Source: Diphasiastrum complanatum (taxonomy: Eukaryota; Streptophyta; Lycopodiopsida; Lycopodiales; Lycopodiaceae). From it: DNA of 64,000 bases. The stretch spans positions 27,606,649-27,670,648 of the forward strand of contig CM055100.1 of NCBI GenBank assembly GCA_029204225.1, given 5' to 3'. Below are positions 32,237 to 43,539 of the stretch, piece by piece (the first letter of the stretch is position 1; each line of letters starts with the position of its first letter). The translations under genes and the position numbers were made by a program. Under the pieces are notes generated by a model. It made no database searches. It was not told the DNA's origin and worked only from the letters and a program-made list of their open reading frames with translations.

Positions 32237-33005
32237 CTCCTCCTCAATTTTTACATAATACAACTATAGTACATCTATCTACAACTCCTAAGGCTGATCT
32301 TAACTTGATAAATGAAGCCTTTGGCAAGGCTTTAGTGAGTAGATCAGCAAGGCAATCTGAAGAAGACACATGATGTAGCTTGATCTCCTTTGCTTGAACC
32401 TTTTCCCTCACAAAATGGTGAGCAATCTCTATGTGCTTGTTCCTTGCATGGAATGTGGGATTGGTTGCTAATGCTTGGCTTGATTGGTTGTCACATAATA
32501 TTGTGTTGACCTTCTAGATTCCACCAAAAGCCTCTTCAACCATAGGATCTCCTTTGTTGTGGATGTTAGTGCCTTGTATTCCGATTCAGTTGAAGATAGA
32601 GAAATAGTATCTTTCTTTTTGGAAAGCCAAGACACTATGCCATTGCTAAGGAAGGTGACAAAAGCACTTGTGGACCTCCTATCCACCTTATCACCTACAA
32701 AATAAGCATCCGAATATGCCCTTATGGCAATATTAGATCCATCATATAAAATGCCAAAGTTCTTGGTGGCCGAGATGTACCTCAACACTCTTTTTGCATT
32801 TTTCCAATGACAAACCAATGGATTTTGCATAGATTGGCTTATTTTGCCTACACTATAACTTAGATCAGGTCTAGTTATAGTAAGATAGATCAAGGAGCCT
32901 ACAAGTCTCCTATATAGTGTGATGTCCTCAAAGGATGCTTCATCATCACTATTGGAAACTTTTACATTTTGCTCCATAGGAGTTTCTACTCCTTTAAGTA
33001 ACTTT
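31915..33005 (-). mobile_element. Copia A 3' portion (RNase H, polypurine tract, partial 3' LTR), inverted
   Basis: Read on the minus strand from 33005: GVETPMEQNVKVSNSD, LYRRLVGSLIYLTITRPDLS, VGDKVDRRSTSAFVTFLSNG, DTISLSSTESEYKALT, then the C-terminal tether region to about 32270. The polypurine tract AATTGAGGAGGAG follows at 32237-32252, then an LTR from 32236 that matches the 8509 LTR and breaks off near 31915. The protein starts exactly where the plus-strand copy at 12947 stops, with no overlap. LTR-to-LTR difference is a dozen or so substitutions plus one 18-base gap over about 320 bases. Confidence 0.9.
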
Positions 33006-33297
33006 TTTTCCAATTATCAAATGGAAATTCAACAAAAAAAAAAATCAAATTTTAACTTTCAATCTGGGAATTCAACTTCAAAGTTAAAAAAAATGACAGC
33101 ATAGAAAAAACTGTCGGCAATTCATTGCGGTTCTTTCTGTCAATTTTAACTTATCTATCACCAAGAAATAACTTAGACTTAGTGAAAACATTGTGATCAA
33201 TTCGGACTGATAAACTCAGTTTAATCAATTCACTAATCTAAATTGATTCCATAGATAACAAAAAAAATGACCGAATTTTTTTTGGAAAACTCAAATT

Positions 33298-35541
33298 TTG
33301 TCTTGTTTTATCAGTCAGCTGACCCCTCCACTAACCACCACCATTGTTTCTACTAACATTGTTTCCCCACTCCTTCCACTTCCACCATTCCCTCCACAAC
33401 GTTTATTCTTTGGATTAGCTTCGCCAACCCACACCCCTGATCAATACCCAACCGTCGCTAATCCTGAAAAGCTCTCTGAAGCAGCTAAGCATTCAATGAT
33501 CGGCCTATCCAAAGTGAGCTACCATATGCATTGGTTAGTGAGCCAACACCAGGTGCTCAAGAATAAGGTCCAGAGCCAAGAGATCTCACAACAGCAGAAG
33601 TTGGCCCAATAAAAAGAAAAAGAGAGATGAAATGAGATCCGTGATGGTCGGGCAGAAGATCACATTGGAAGAGGTTTAGCAACAACTGAAGCACCAGATG
33701 GCCCAGATCGTTCAAGCACGAGATGGATCATTAGGTGCAATGACAATTGATGCTCCTCTAGTTAAGCCCGAGGACATACAGTTTCAGGTCCCATAGGCCA
33801 CAACCATCTGGGTGGAAAAATACTTGTGGCTAATCCAAGAATGAGAAGCTGAGAAGAAAAACTTTGAAAATATCATGACCAAGCAGGAAAAGATTATCCT
33901 TGAGTCCCAGAAACAGCTAGAAGAAACGACAAAGGCCCTGCAGCAAGTCTTGGACAAGCTGAACCAATTGTGAAACACGGCGTGCAAGGCCCAAGCAGGT
34001 GCTTGTACAAAGAAACCATGAGACAATGATGGAGATGATGGAGCTGACAATAAGGATGGGCAAACCCAGCCATCAGATGATAGCTCAGGATCGGGTAGTC
34101 AGAGAGCCAAAGCTGCTTCCGGAGCTTTTCCCCTTCCCCCTCATACTTTTAACCTCTCTTCTTATTCTGCATTTAATTTTTCTGAAACATTTGTTCCTAC
34201 ATACCCTATTTTTTCACTTTCCTCCTAGCCGATTGTTGGGCCCATCTAAAGGTCCAGCTGACACGTATAAAGCCCGACGGGACGAGTTTCTGCAACAGCT
34301 CCATTCCCCCGGTGCGGCGTACAATTTGCTAAACCCATATCCTCCTAAACCTGTCATCCCTATGCCTCTCTCTCCTGATCACTCCATCCTTGACCCTCTA
34401 AAAACTAACACTGACATCGGGGGTGATGATGACTTCCTGACAGATCTGTCAGAAACCAGAGTATTTTTGCTCAGGCAAGATACGGGCGCAGCTGAGCTAT
34501 CTACAAGTGAGCGGGCTAAGGAAAAGAATACGGGCATTAAGGCCTTGGATGACTATTTGGCAAGGCCACCACATCAATATAGAGCAGCCTCTCCTACTAG
34601 GCCAAGGGGTAAGATGGCAGATACCAAGGAGTCAGAAAAGTTTGAAAGGAAACATCCTCCCAACATGAGTGGAGACAGAGAGAAAATTGATCAAAGCCAA
34701 TACTCCACAAGAGTTGAGATCATTGCGGCGTTTCAACCGCAACCTGAATGGCGGAACAAAGTTCTAAGGGATAGCAGGCGGCTGCAAGAATACCTGAGGG
34801 CACCGGCGTGGAAAAGAATGGATCCCTTCTACATGCTGCTCAAACGAAAAAAATCACTGGCCCATAGAGTGACCGCGAGTCGAATTGATAAACTGGCTGG
34901 TAATTCCAAGAATCTCAGGTAATATCTCCTTGGATAACCTGAGGCTACAACTGTTAGATTTTGGGCACAAGTATAAGACTAACACCAATCTGTGCGTATG
35001 ACAAAGCGCCGAGTATTGCCGATCGATGGCCTTTCTGATGCAGCAAGAATGTTTTTGGGATCGCGGCTTGGATCCAATAAGGATCAATCCCAATATTATG
35101 GCTCTCCAGTTGGAGGATGACCATGAAATGATGGCCCGACTTTACTACTGGGCGGCCTTCATGTCATCGCGATATGTCATGATGATAGAAGATTGGCAGG
35201 AAATGGGCTTCATCGAGAAGATATGTGATTACCTGAGGCCATTGTCCTACGGAAGTAAGCTCCGCTTCCAAGTATTCGAAGCCCTAGGGAGAAAAATGAG
35301 CGAGTGAAAATAGAAGGCAAGGCGACGAGACAAGCAGGACTTGCAAGAGGTTCTCAAGAGGGCTGAAATGTAGCGGCCATTGAGAAATCTCCATTTATGT
35401 GAAACCGCTTTGCGGCGCTTTGCGGATAATAAGCACCTGGTTTTATGGAAGCGAACGAAGATCCACGCTTTTTCAAGTGAAGCGAACGACCTCACCTGAC
35501 ATGTATTGCAGTGGGTTCTACAATAGATTATGGGTGGATAA
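33298..35541 (+). pseudogene. Unclassified retroelement coding remnant (gag-like), multiple frames
   Basis: Plus-strand frames follow one another up to an LTR. There is a Pro-rich start (33298-33612), a Lys/Glu/Gln-rich coiled-coil stretch (EKIILESQKQLEETTKALQQ, near 33890), a 307-codon frame (33999-34922) with SPTRPRGKMADTKESEKFER and EWRNKVLRDSRRLQEYLRAP, then 35026-35307 (LEDDHEMMARLYYWAAFMSS), and a basic tail. No protease, RT or integrase motif is visible. Position directly 5' of the LTR at 35542 suggests an element-specific ORF or a gag of a large non-autonomous element. I do not recognise the family. Confidence 0.45.
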
Positions 35542-36633
35542 TGTTAGCAGATTCTAGAGAATCCCCAGATGTTGAGCCAAGCTGAAATACAGAGCATCTC
35601 TCACCCGAGATCGAGGAGGTCTCAGAAGGAGGAGAGTAGAAGAAGCTAAGAGCCAAGCATGAGAGCCGAGGATTACTAGCTAGGATGATAGATTATTTCT
35701 ATGTGAGCCTACATGGTGAAGAGAAGGAACGACCATGTAGGAGCTAGTAATGTTCCTAGGCAATGTAAATAAGTGTAGACCCCTCTTAAATAAGCCACAT
35801 TTTGATGGTGACCTCTAGTGAAAAGGCTATTTCCACATGTAATTTCTAAATTAGTGGAACCGCCACTTAGGCTCCACATGAGCAGCCCTCTTGCTTATTT
35901 AAGGGCCCCCCTCTCTTGTGAGAGAGCTTTTTATTGTATTGTCATTTCTCTTGCATGAATAAAGAAGATCCTCCATGAGTTCTTGACAATTGAGAAGCTC
36001 CTTGTTTATGATTATTGTCTTGAGTGAAATTCCAATAAACATGCTTTGATTTCTTGTTGTGTTGTTGATCTATTAGATTTCTTGCTTTCTTTCTTGCAAG
36101 GTGGAATGTAGATGTGGATTAGCTTTCTTGTTTATTGTTTATGTAATTTCAGCATGCATGTAAATTATATAGGATGAGATTGTGGATCTGATCTTGCATA
36201 TTCACCAACAATCATGTCCTTTATTGTTCTTGGGTATTTCAAGCATCAAGAAATGGGGTTTTCTTGATTCTTGGGTTGCTAGTATGTTGTGGTAGTTAGT
36301 TTCTTGATTCTTGTTTCTTGATGCTTTTATTGTAGATTGCTCTCTGATTTAGAATGTTAATATGTGTTTGAGCAAGGATTGGTTGCATGGATTGTAAATG
36401 CATGTAGCTGGATTGGATGAAACTGTTTCATCTCATTGACAGGTTAAGAATTCAAACGTTGAACAGACAAATAATTTGCTTGGAAATAGTTCTAAACAAG
36501 TGGACCCAACTGAAAAGAATCGAGTTCTGGAAACGGGCAAAAACACCTGGTTTCTAGAGCGGAAACCACCTAAGAAGAATAGAAATAATAGTAGAAAACT
36601 GTGTTCACAGATTATGACTACAATCTGGTAACA
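35542..36633 (+). repeat. 1.09-kb LTR, plus-strand partner of 19272-20419
   Basis: Starts TGTTAGCAGATTC and ends CAATCTGGTAACA. It is collinear with the minus-strand LTR, with TATTTAAG near 35898, GGGCCCCCCTCTC and AATAAAG near 35958. It follows coding-like sequence, so it reads as a 3' LTR. The five bases after it (ATCTG) match 4 of 5 with the five bases outside the minus-strand LTR (ATATG on that strand). Confidence 0.78.
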
Positions 36634-37400
36634 ATCTGCTTCATTGATTTTGCTTGATCTGCTTGCCTTTGTGATCTTCAACATCTCAGTTTTGTTGGTG
36701 ATGCAAGGTGACAAGAGGGCAGAAATGGATTTACACATTGGTGGTGAATGTTTCTTGAACATTTTTGGATTGAGGATTGGTCTACAGGGTCTTGGCTTAT
36801 ACTAGAGTTCTCGGTGCCCAGCAAGTGGTCTTAGAAATTGTCTGTGTCGAAGGATGGAACATCATGCTTAGTAGATTCTGAGCAACCATTGTTTCACAGA
36901 AGAAAGATGAATTGATAATGGGGGCCATGTTGGTATTAAAGCTCTGTCTCCGAGACAGATTTCTCATTTCAATAAGCTATGGTCCACTGCAGTCCAAAAC
37001 TGAGACAGAGTTATCACTAAAAGTCATTACTTCATCAATGTTGAGCCTGTTGTCCATTGCTAGCAGAGGAGCAAACTCTCACACTTCAGTTGGAAGGTAA
37101 CAACTTTTTGGATCACTAGCCAATATGAGCATTTCTCTTGCTTGCAAATGGTCGCTACATGAGGGCACACCTGAGCACACTATTGAGGCAAAACACCTTT
37201 GTTGTTTTCTACCGGATTTGAGCGCACTTATGATGACAGTCAAGAAGCCAATTCTGTTGAAAAATGAAAAATCATCTATCTTGACTTTAGGCTTTGGCAA
37301 AGTTTTTTCTATGTGTATGTAATGTTTCATATTGTAAATGCCAGAATTGGCCTAGAAGAAACTCAAGCTACATTGTTTCTTGAGTCTAGTTGGTCATATA
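36634..37400. other. No feature recognised
   Basis: Small frames (36912-37330) without motif; nothing assigned. Confidence 0.4.
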
Positions 37401-37871
37401 CAACATGCATATAGAATGTAGACATAGAAATGCCAATTATGGGCTTGTAGAAACTCATGTCACATCATTTAAGCTAAGCAAATGCGGCAATGTCCAATAG
37501 TAGGATAGCTAATTAGGTCATCAAATGTGTCATCCAGTTGGCTGTAATGTGCTGGCATCCATCCAAATAGTCTTCTTGGAAATTTACTTGCTAAACGATT
37601 AGAGCAAGTCTGTAGCCTTTAAGATAAACAATAAATTGTCTCATGAAAAATGCAAAAAATGCAAAGGTCTTCGCTAAAGGCGTTTTCTTAATATTTGAGG
37701 CATCTGGCATTTTGTAAAAAAATCGAAGGGAGAGAAAATCTCGAAAATGTCGACACTGTAAACTGTTTTCGAGTAGTTATGCAGACTATGTAAAAACACA
37801 AAGAAATCTACAGGTCTGGATAAAAGTTGGACGAAGATTAAAATGCCGATTAGTAGGAGAATATTCCCACA
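37401..37871 (-). repeat. Probable copia LTR start (other end undefined)
   Basis: TGTGGGAATATTC on the minus strand at 37871 follows the purine tract AATTAAGGGAGAG (37872-37884), the junction expected of a 3' LTR. I cannot find the LTR's far end; the left coordinate is a guess. Confidence 0.35.
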
Positions 37872-38390
37872 CTCTCCCTTAATTTGAATCCATGAATGCC
37901 TTGACCTTTAAACTTAGTTCTGCACAAAACTTCTTGTGTGCATACTCTTAAAATGAAATCTAGGATTGGCTGACAAGGAAATGGCACTTTGATTATCACA
38001 AAATAGTAATGTCAGAGCATATTGATTCAGACTAATATCTGAAAGTAAGTTTCTCAACCAAATTGCTTCCTTTGTAGTTGTGAGGCTGCCATATACTCTG
38101 ATTCTGTAGAAGATAGAGCTATCGAAGATTGCTTGTGACTGTTTCAGAAAATAGGACCATTGTTGAGGAAGAATGTAAATCCAGAAGTGGATTTACGAGT
38201 GTCTACATCTCCTGCCCAACTTGCATATGTGAAACCAATGAGTAAATTGAGTTTGTTATTATCGACTGCTCCATAACAAATGCAATAGTCAATAGTAGCT
38301 CGAAGATATCTCATGACTCTAATAAGAGCCTTCCAATGTGTCATACCAGGGTTGGTTATAAACTGACCTATCTTTTACTATTTTTGTTGA
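37872..38390 (-). pseudogene. Copia RNase H fragment
   Basis: The minus strand reads THWKALIRVMRYLRATIDYC, IGFTYASWAGDVDTRKSTSG and FTFFLNNGPIF. After a shift it continues with SSTESEYMAA and CDNQSAISLSANPRFH. This is the copia RNase H domain that degrades template RNA. The C-terminal tether is deleted, joining NPRFHFKS almost directly to the purine tract. It is related to, but distinct from, the RNase H of element F at 39.75-40.2 kb. Confidence 0.82.
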
Positions 38391-38523
38391 TTTTTTTTTT
38401 TCAAATGCAATGTTCGACGAATGAAAACAATGTTAATTTCTGAGGACTTGAGTGATGAAATGCTCGTCGAGTTGTTGGTGATATCAAAATGATCAAGTTG
38501 AGTGCAGAGTATGTAAGTCATCA

Positions 38524-38733
38524 ATGACATTTAGATATCACATAGAAAAACAAATGCTCACTTTGTTGTGGATAAAACGCAAAAATGAGTGGAAGCCACT
38601 AGATCAAGATTATGCATTAAATCATCAAAAGCAAATTCAAATAACAATAAAAAGAAATGACAACATTCCTGTTATGATTGAGGTTGAGGACAATTGGGTT
38701 CAATATCACATTCGATCTTCCTCAGTACTGTGA
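38524..38733 (+). CDS. Short unassigned frame
   Basis: A 69-codon frame (MTFRYHIEKQMLTLLWIKRK..., ending VQYHIRSSSVL) with mixed charged and aromatic residues that look coding. No family recognised; could be an exon or chance. The surrounding 38391-39265 has nothing else I can name. Confidence 0.2.
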   Translation: MTFRYHIEKQMLTLLWIKRKNEWKPLDQDYALNHQKQIQITIKRNDNIPVMIEVEDNWVQYHIRSSSVL

Positions 38734-39281
38734 ATTTTGATTGAATGGTGTTAAGGTACGTTATGCCATGTGAAAATTTTTATTTTTCTATTTCTTAGTG
38801 ATTCAGTTTTACAAAATAATTGAACTTAAACAGTTTCTCATGTGCAAGTAAGAGCAAGGCAAGAAGAGCATATAAAATGCAAAGACATAGGAACATCCAT
38901 CGAAAGTGAAGATCCATAGAACTTAAACAATATAATTTTTTATTATGTCGTATAAATTTTTGTATACATCATGTTTGAAAATATATGAACCACTCAACTT
39001 GAGTATCATTGTTCAAGTTGAGGATCTTGTCGTAAAACGCGGGTGACCGGCAATAGAAGCTGGAAGCTTTGAGCGTAGGCATGTACGACCAAAAATGCAA
39101 TAGTTAGCAGCAAAAAGATTCAAGATGAATGATTCATACAAATTGCGCAAATGAACAATACAATAGTGAGACAAAAAATTGCACTCTGATTAATATCAAA
39201 ACAAATGAGTACAATGCTTGAAGTGATAACTTCAGTTTGATTGTTGAGCGTGAAGACGTTGGCTACAGATAGCTCTGATAA

Positions 39282-39732
39282 TGATAAAAATTTTGCTTGA
39301 TTCAGCTTGTAATATATATTTACACGTGTCTTCTAAATATCTTACAAGCATTGAATGCTATTTATGCCAATTTTTGTATGTACAAAGTAGGTAACCGCCC
39401 TTTGGATATTTTAGCTGTCCAGCTATTTTTTAGGGTTGATGATAAATTGGGGACGTCGGTCTACTACTGTTGCAAAAAGCCAAAAAAATCCGAAGGTGCC
39501 TTTAGATTGTTTAAGGCAGGTCTAAAAATGGATTTTGGTTATTGTGTCGCCTTTTTTGTGAAGGTGCAAAAAAGGCAAAGAAGGCGAAAAAGACGAAGGT
39601 CCCTAGAAAATGGTTAAGGCAAAAATTCCCAAAGGTAAAAATGTGAAGGTCCGAAACATGTAGTCATCCTTCAGTTTTTAGAATGTTCATTACTTGTACG
39701 ATTTGTTTAGGTTGAGCATAAGAAATCTAACA
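39282..39732 (-). repeat. Copia F LTR flanked by both a purine tract and a primer-site-like sequence
   Basis: The minus strand starts TGTTAGATTTC at 39732, preceded by the tract CATTAAGGGGGAG (39733-39745), and ends TTTTTATCA at 39282. It is followed by TTATCAGAGCTATCTG, close to the usual TGGTATCAGAGC primer site with two bases missing. Inside are repeated CCTTC/GCCTTTTT words. A purine tract on one side and a primer site on the other would mark an LTR shared by two tandem element copies. Confidence 0.6.
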
Positions 39733-39745
39733 CTCCCCCTTAATG

Positions 39746-41700
39746 TGGATCCTAAAAAACCTTGATCTTCAGATTTAACATATCATTACATCTGAGATGT
39801 TGCTCCTTTGGTAGAGCCTTTGTTAAGTAATCTACTACCATGTAGTTTGTTCTGCAGAAAACCAATGCTACTTCCTTGTTATGCACTTTCTCTCTAACGT
39901 AATGATACCTGATTTCGATATGTTTGCTTTGAGAGTGAAATCTCGGATTGAGAGATAACGCTATTGTGCTTTGATTGACACAATAGATTGTTTTATGAAG
40001 TGTTTGTGCAAGGTTGATGTCTGCAAGCAGTTGTCTTCGCCAGATTGTCTCTTTGGTAGCATTTGTGACAGGTTTGTATTCAAATTCCATTGATAATAAT
40101 GCAACTGAGGTCTGCTTCCGGCTGTTCCATGAGATTGGGCCTTGTTTGTATAAAAATACAAATCCAAAAGTTGATAATCTGGTATCGACTTCTCCTACCC
40201 AATCCGCATCTGTGTAGGCTTCAAGGATGTTGGCAGTTTGGTTGCCTCCATAGCAGATGCTGAGAGTTTTCGTTGTTTGGATGTGCTTTCCAATGAGTTA
40301 AGCCTGGATTTGATAGGAACTGGCTGAGTTTACTGATCGATATGCAAAGTCTGGTCGTGTGCAGATCATTGCATACAATGGGTAGCACTTCATTTTCTCG
40401 TTTTCTGTCTCAGTTTGATGAGACTGTTCTTTTGATAGTTTTAGAACAGGGTCAAGTAGAAGTGACTTGGTTTGTAGTTGGCCATTCCGTACTTTTTTAG
40501 CACGTTGTTGAGATATCATTGCTGACTGATGAAAATCAGTCTGCTAGGTCGAGCTCGTTGGATTTGGATTTCAAGACAATAGTGGACTGGTAGTCATCTT
40601 GTATTCCTGGGCCAACATGAATTTCGTATCCATCATCAGATTTAAATCGTTACTTAATAGGAGTCTATCATCTACATAGAGAGTAATGATGATGAAATAA
40701 TCTGATACAGACTTGAAGTAAACATTCGAGTCTGCCGAGTTTGGAATAAAACCATTCTCGATCATAAATGCATTGATTTTTTAGAACTAGGCTCTGGGTG
40801 ATTGTTTTAGCCCATAGAGAGCCTTGTGAATTTTGTATACTAGGTGTTGTTGCTTGCCGTTGAGTTAGTATCTCTCTGGCTACGTCATATAGATTTCTTC
40901 TTTGATGGTTCCATTGAGGAAAGCGGTCTGGACATCCATTTGGTGGACTTCAAGATCTGTTGTGGCTGCAAAGGAGAGAAGTAGACAGATTGAAGCATGT
41001 TTGACAACTGGGCTGAAGGTTTCAGAATAGTTTTGATCTGGAATCTGGGAGTAGCCTTTGGCGACTAGCTTGGCCTTGTAGCGATTGAGTTTTCCTTCAG
41101 CATCATACTTTGCCTTGAATATCCATTTGCATGGAATCGGATTTCGGTCCTTTGGCAGCTCCGTGACTGTCCATGTTTGATTCTCTATTAGAGAATCGAA
41201 TTCGGTGTTCATCACTGCTTTTCGCTGGTCAGCATCAGGAGTAGACATAGCCTCAGAAACGGTTGTTTGTACCTACACAAAGTAGCAGGCCGGATCATCC
41301 ATAAATCTGGATGGAGTCTATGTGGACCTGTTCGACCTTCTGGGTTGAACTTCGATCCTTTGATGTGGGTTGACTCGTTGAGTTTCTGACTCATGGTCTG
41401 AGTTAGTGTCACTATTCTACAGTTGAATCCTTGGATCGTAAATTGACTGTTTGATCCCTGGGTCGAGTTTATCAACAGATTTTCCCTTGTGGTCGATAAG
41501 CACCATGGTCTTCCACAAAAATGACATCTCTACTGGTGAATGCCTTCTCGGTATCCAGATTGTAGAGCTTGTATGCCTTGTGGTATGGTGAATATCCAAT
41601 GAAAATCGTTTTCCTGCTCTTGTCATCCAGTTTTCTTCTTAGATCTTCAGGGATCTAAGCGAAAGCGATGCATCCAAACACTCGATCTTGCAACTTCCTT
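39746..41700 (-). pseudogene. Ty1/copia element 'F' pol: integrase end, RT, RNase H
   Basis: From 41700 leftwards on the minus strand: SRKTIFIGYSPYHKAYKLYN and SRDVIFVEDHG (integrase C-terminus), NQTWTVTELPKDRNPIPCKW (41248-40880, RT start) with MDVQTAFLNGTIKEEIYM, SDYFIIITLYVDDRLLLSND (catalytic YVDD, 40765-40571), MICTRPDFAY, then RNase H and tether (HIEIRYHYVREKVHNKEVAL, DYLTKALPKEQHL). It is broken by stops and shifts at each of these joins. Gag, protease and integrase core are absent; similarity stops near 41700, close to the (TA)n and solo LTR G1. Confidence 0.88.
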
Positions 41701-41766
41701 GAATTTCACGTTTTTGACAAATGGTAAAATTTGTTAAACTTTTTTAGCTCGTGTGTGGAAAAGAAA

Positions 41767-41770
<4 letters not shown>

Positions 41771-41802
<32 letters not shown>
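41771..41802. repeat. (TA)n microsatellite
   Basis: About 16 TA units directly at the left border of solo LTR G1. Confidence 0.9.
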
Positions 41803-41806
<4 letters not shown>

Positions 41807-42253
41807 AAAGATTTAACTAGTATCATCACATTTTGCTATATTTTCATATTTGACATATTGAGGCCAAAACTTGTTTTAGACTTAGAGGTTGACTTTTCAA
41901 AGTTCATTAGTCTAAATTTCATTTAAATAAACACTTTCTAAAAGTGTGGGAAAGTTAGAATGCGAGTTTGAGTAGATTCAAATTTGAGTAGTTGGGTACA
42001 TTGAATCTAGACCCAAAATTAGTAGGGTTAGTATTTTGGTGGGAAAGCCAAGTGGCCAAATAGGGTTTGGACCTGCTATAAAAGGATGCAACTCGTGGAG
42101 AGAGCTATCTTCTCTCTTCTCTATCTTATTTCAGGCTTATACATGGTTCTCTTGGGTTCTATTATCCATTGGTGCACTATCTTGGTGATTGCTTGCAATT
42201 CTATGTGTACATGTGAAATACAGTAGCTTGCTGGTTTTGTACGGACAACAACA
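41803..42253 (+). repeat. Solo LTR 'G1'
   Basis: Starts TGTGAAAGATTT, ends GGACAACAACA. It has CTATAAAAGG (near 42076) as TATA box followed by a CT-rich leader. A shorter relative (G2) lies inverted at 59953-60203. No primer site or purine tract adjoins it, so it is solo; no target duplication is seen. Confidence 0.7.
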
Positions 42254-42299
42254 GTATTTTTTCATTAACAAATCTACTAGATAAGAGACAAAAACTTAC

Positions 42300-42853
42300 G
42301 CATTCAGCTTTGTCTTCTCTGATTACTGTCTCTCCATCCTATGTGGCAGAGCCTGGTTGGCTTGCCACACAAGCCTATGGTAAGCCTATGTGGCATTTGC
42401 AACATGCTTGCATGGCAGACATGAGGCCTATGCCATGCCTATGTGGTTTGCCATGCAAGCCTATGGTACACCTACATGGCTTGATACATGTCAACTTTCG
42501 AGCCCACCTCTCTATATCTCTCTCTCTGGGTCCACCCAAGCCTATATGGTAGAGCTTAGTTGGCTTGCCACACAAGCCTATGGTAGGCCTACATGGCTTG
42601 TCATGTGGCAAACCCCAAGCTTGCATTATTTGCCATGTGGCAGGTCTACGTCGCTTGCCATGTGGCAACCTATTATAGGCTAGATAGATAGTAGGCCTAC
42701 GTGGACTACTACACAGGCCTATGGTAGGCATTGTGGCAAGCCACACAAGCCTATGGTAGGCCTACGTGGCTTGCCACGTTGCCAATCCCAAGCCTACATG
42801 GTTTTCCACGTGGCATGCCTACATGGCTTGCCATGTGGCAACTTTTGATCCTC

Positions 42854-42907
<54 letters not shown>

Positions 42908-43193
42908 CCACTTAGGCTTATGTGGCAGAGAATAGTTGGCTTGCCAGGCAAGCCTATGTTAGAACTACATGGTTTGCCATATGGCAAACCCCAAGCTTGC
43001 ATGACTTGCCATGGGGTAGGCCTACATGGCTTGCCACATGCCAGCCTATGACATGCTTAGTAAATAGGAGACCTATGACATGCCTATGTGGTCTGCTACA
43101 CAAGCCTATGGTAGTCCTACTTGGCAGGTCCCAAACCTACATGGTTTTACACGTGGCAAGCCTATGTGGCTTGCCATGTGGCACTTTCGAGCC

Positions 43194-43196
<3 letters not shown>
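42300..43196. repeat. Satellite of GGCTTGCC(A)CATGTGGCA / AAGCCTATGGTAGGCC words in about three higher-order units
   Basis: Degenerate units of about 35-40 bases combine AAGCCTATGGTAGGCCTA, CATGGCTTGCCATGTGGC and CCAAGCTTGCAT. These are grouped into three larger blocks (about 42336-42530, 42531-42905, 42906-43196). Each block opens near GTCCA...GCCTATGTGGCAGAG and closes with CATGTGGCA-ACTTT(C/T)GA(T/G)CC before a (CT)n run. The same words recur at 63886-64000. Confidence 0.8.
42857..42902. repeat. (CT)n microsatellite
   Basis: About 23 CT units between satellite blocks. Confidence 0.95.

Positions 43197-43274
<78 letters not shown>
43197..43274. repeat. (CT)n microsatellite
   Basis: About 39 CT units closing the third satellite block. 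Confidence 0.95.
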
Positions 43275-43277
<3 letters not shown>

Positions 43278-43539
43278 AAAACATCTACAAACATATACTG
43301 GTCAAAACTGACAAGGACCGCAACTACTTCATGTTAGAAGTCATGTAAAGAAGATATTCAAGTCGAAAGAACAATGAAAATAGTGTTCTTCGCACACACA
43401 TTCAATCAACGTTGATTACACACAAACATACACAACTATGCATAGCCATACACACACATATACACACACCCTACACATAGTATTACATACATTCAACATA
43501 GATATATATGAGAAAACAATCCACAATTAGACTCAATTT

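Noticed and set aside
42751-43348. Trp/Pro/Leu-rich frames in the satellite
   Set aside because: The frames are kept open only by the repeat unit; no homology and present on both strands.
43406-43419. Perfect palindrome AATCAACGTTGATT
   Set aside because: Short; isolated palindromes of this size are expected by chance in simple CA-rich sequence.
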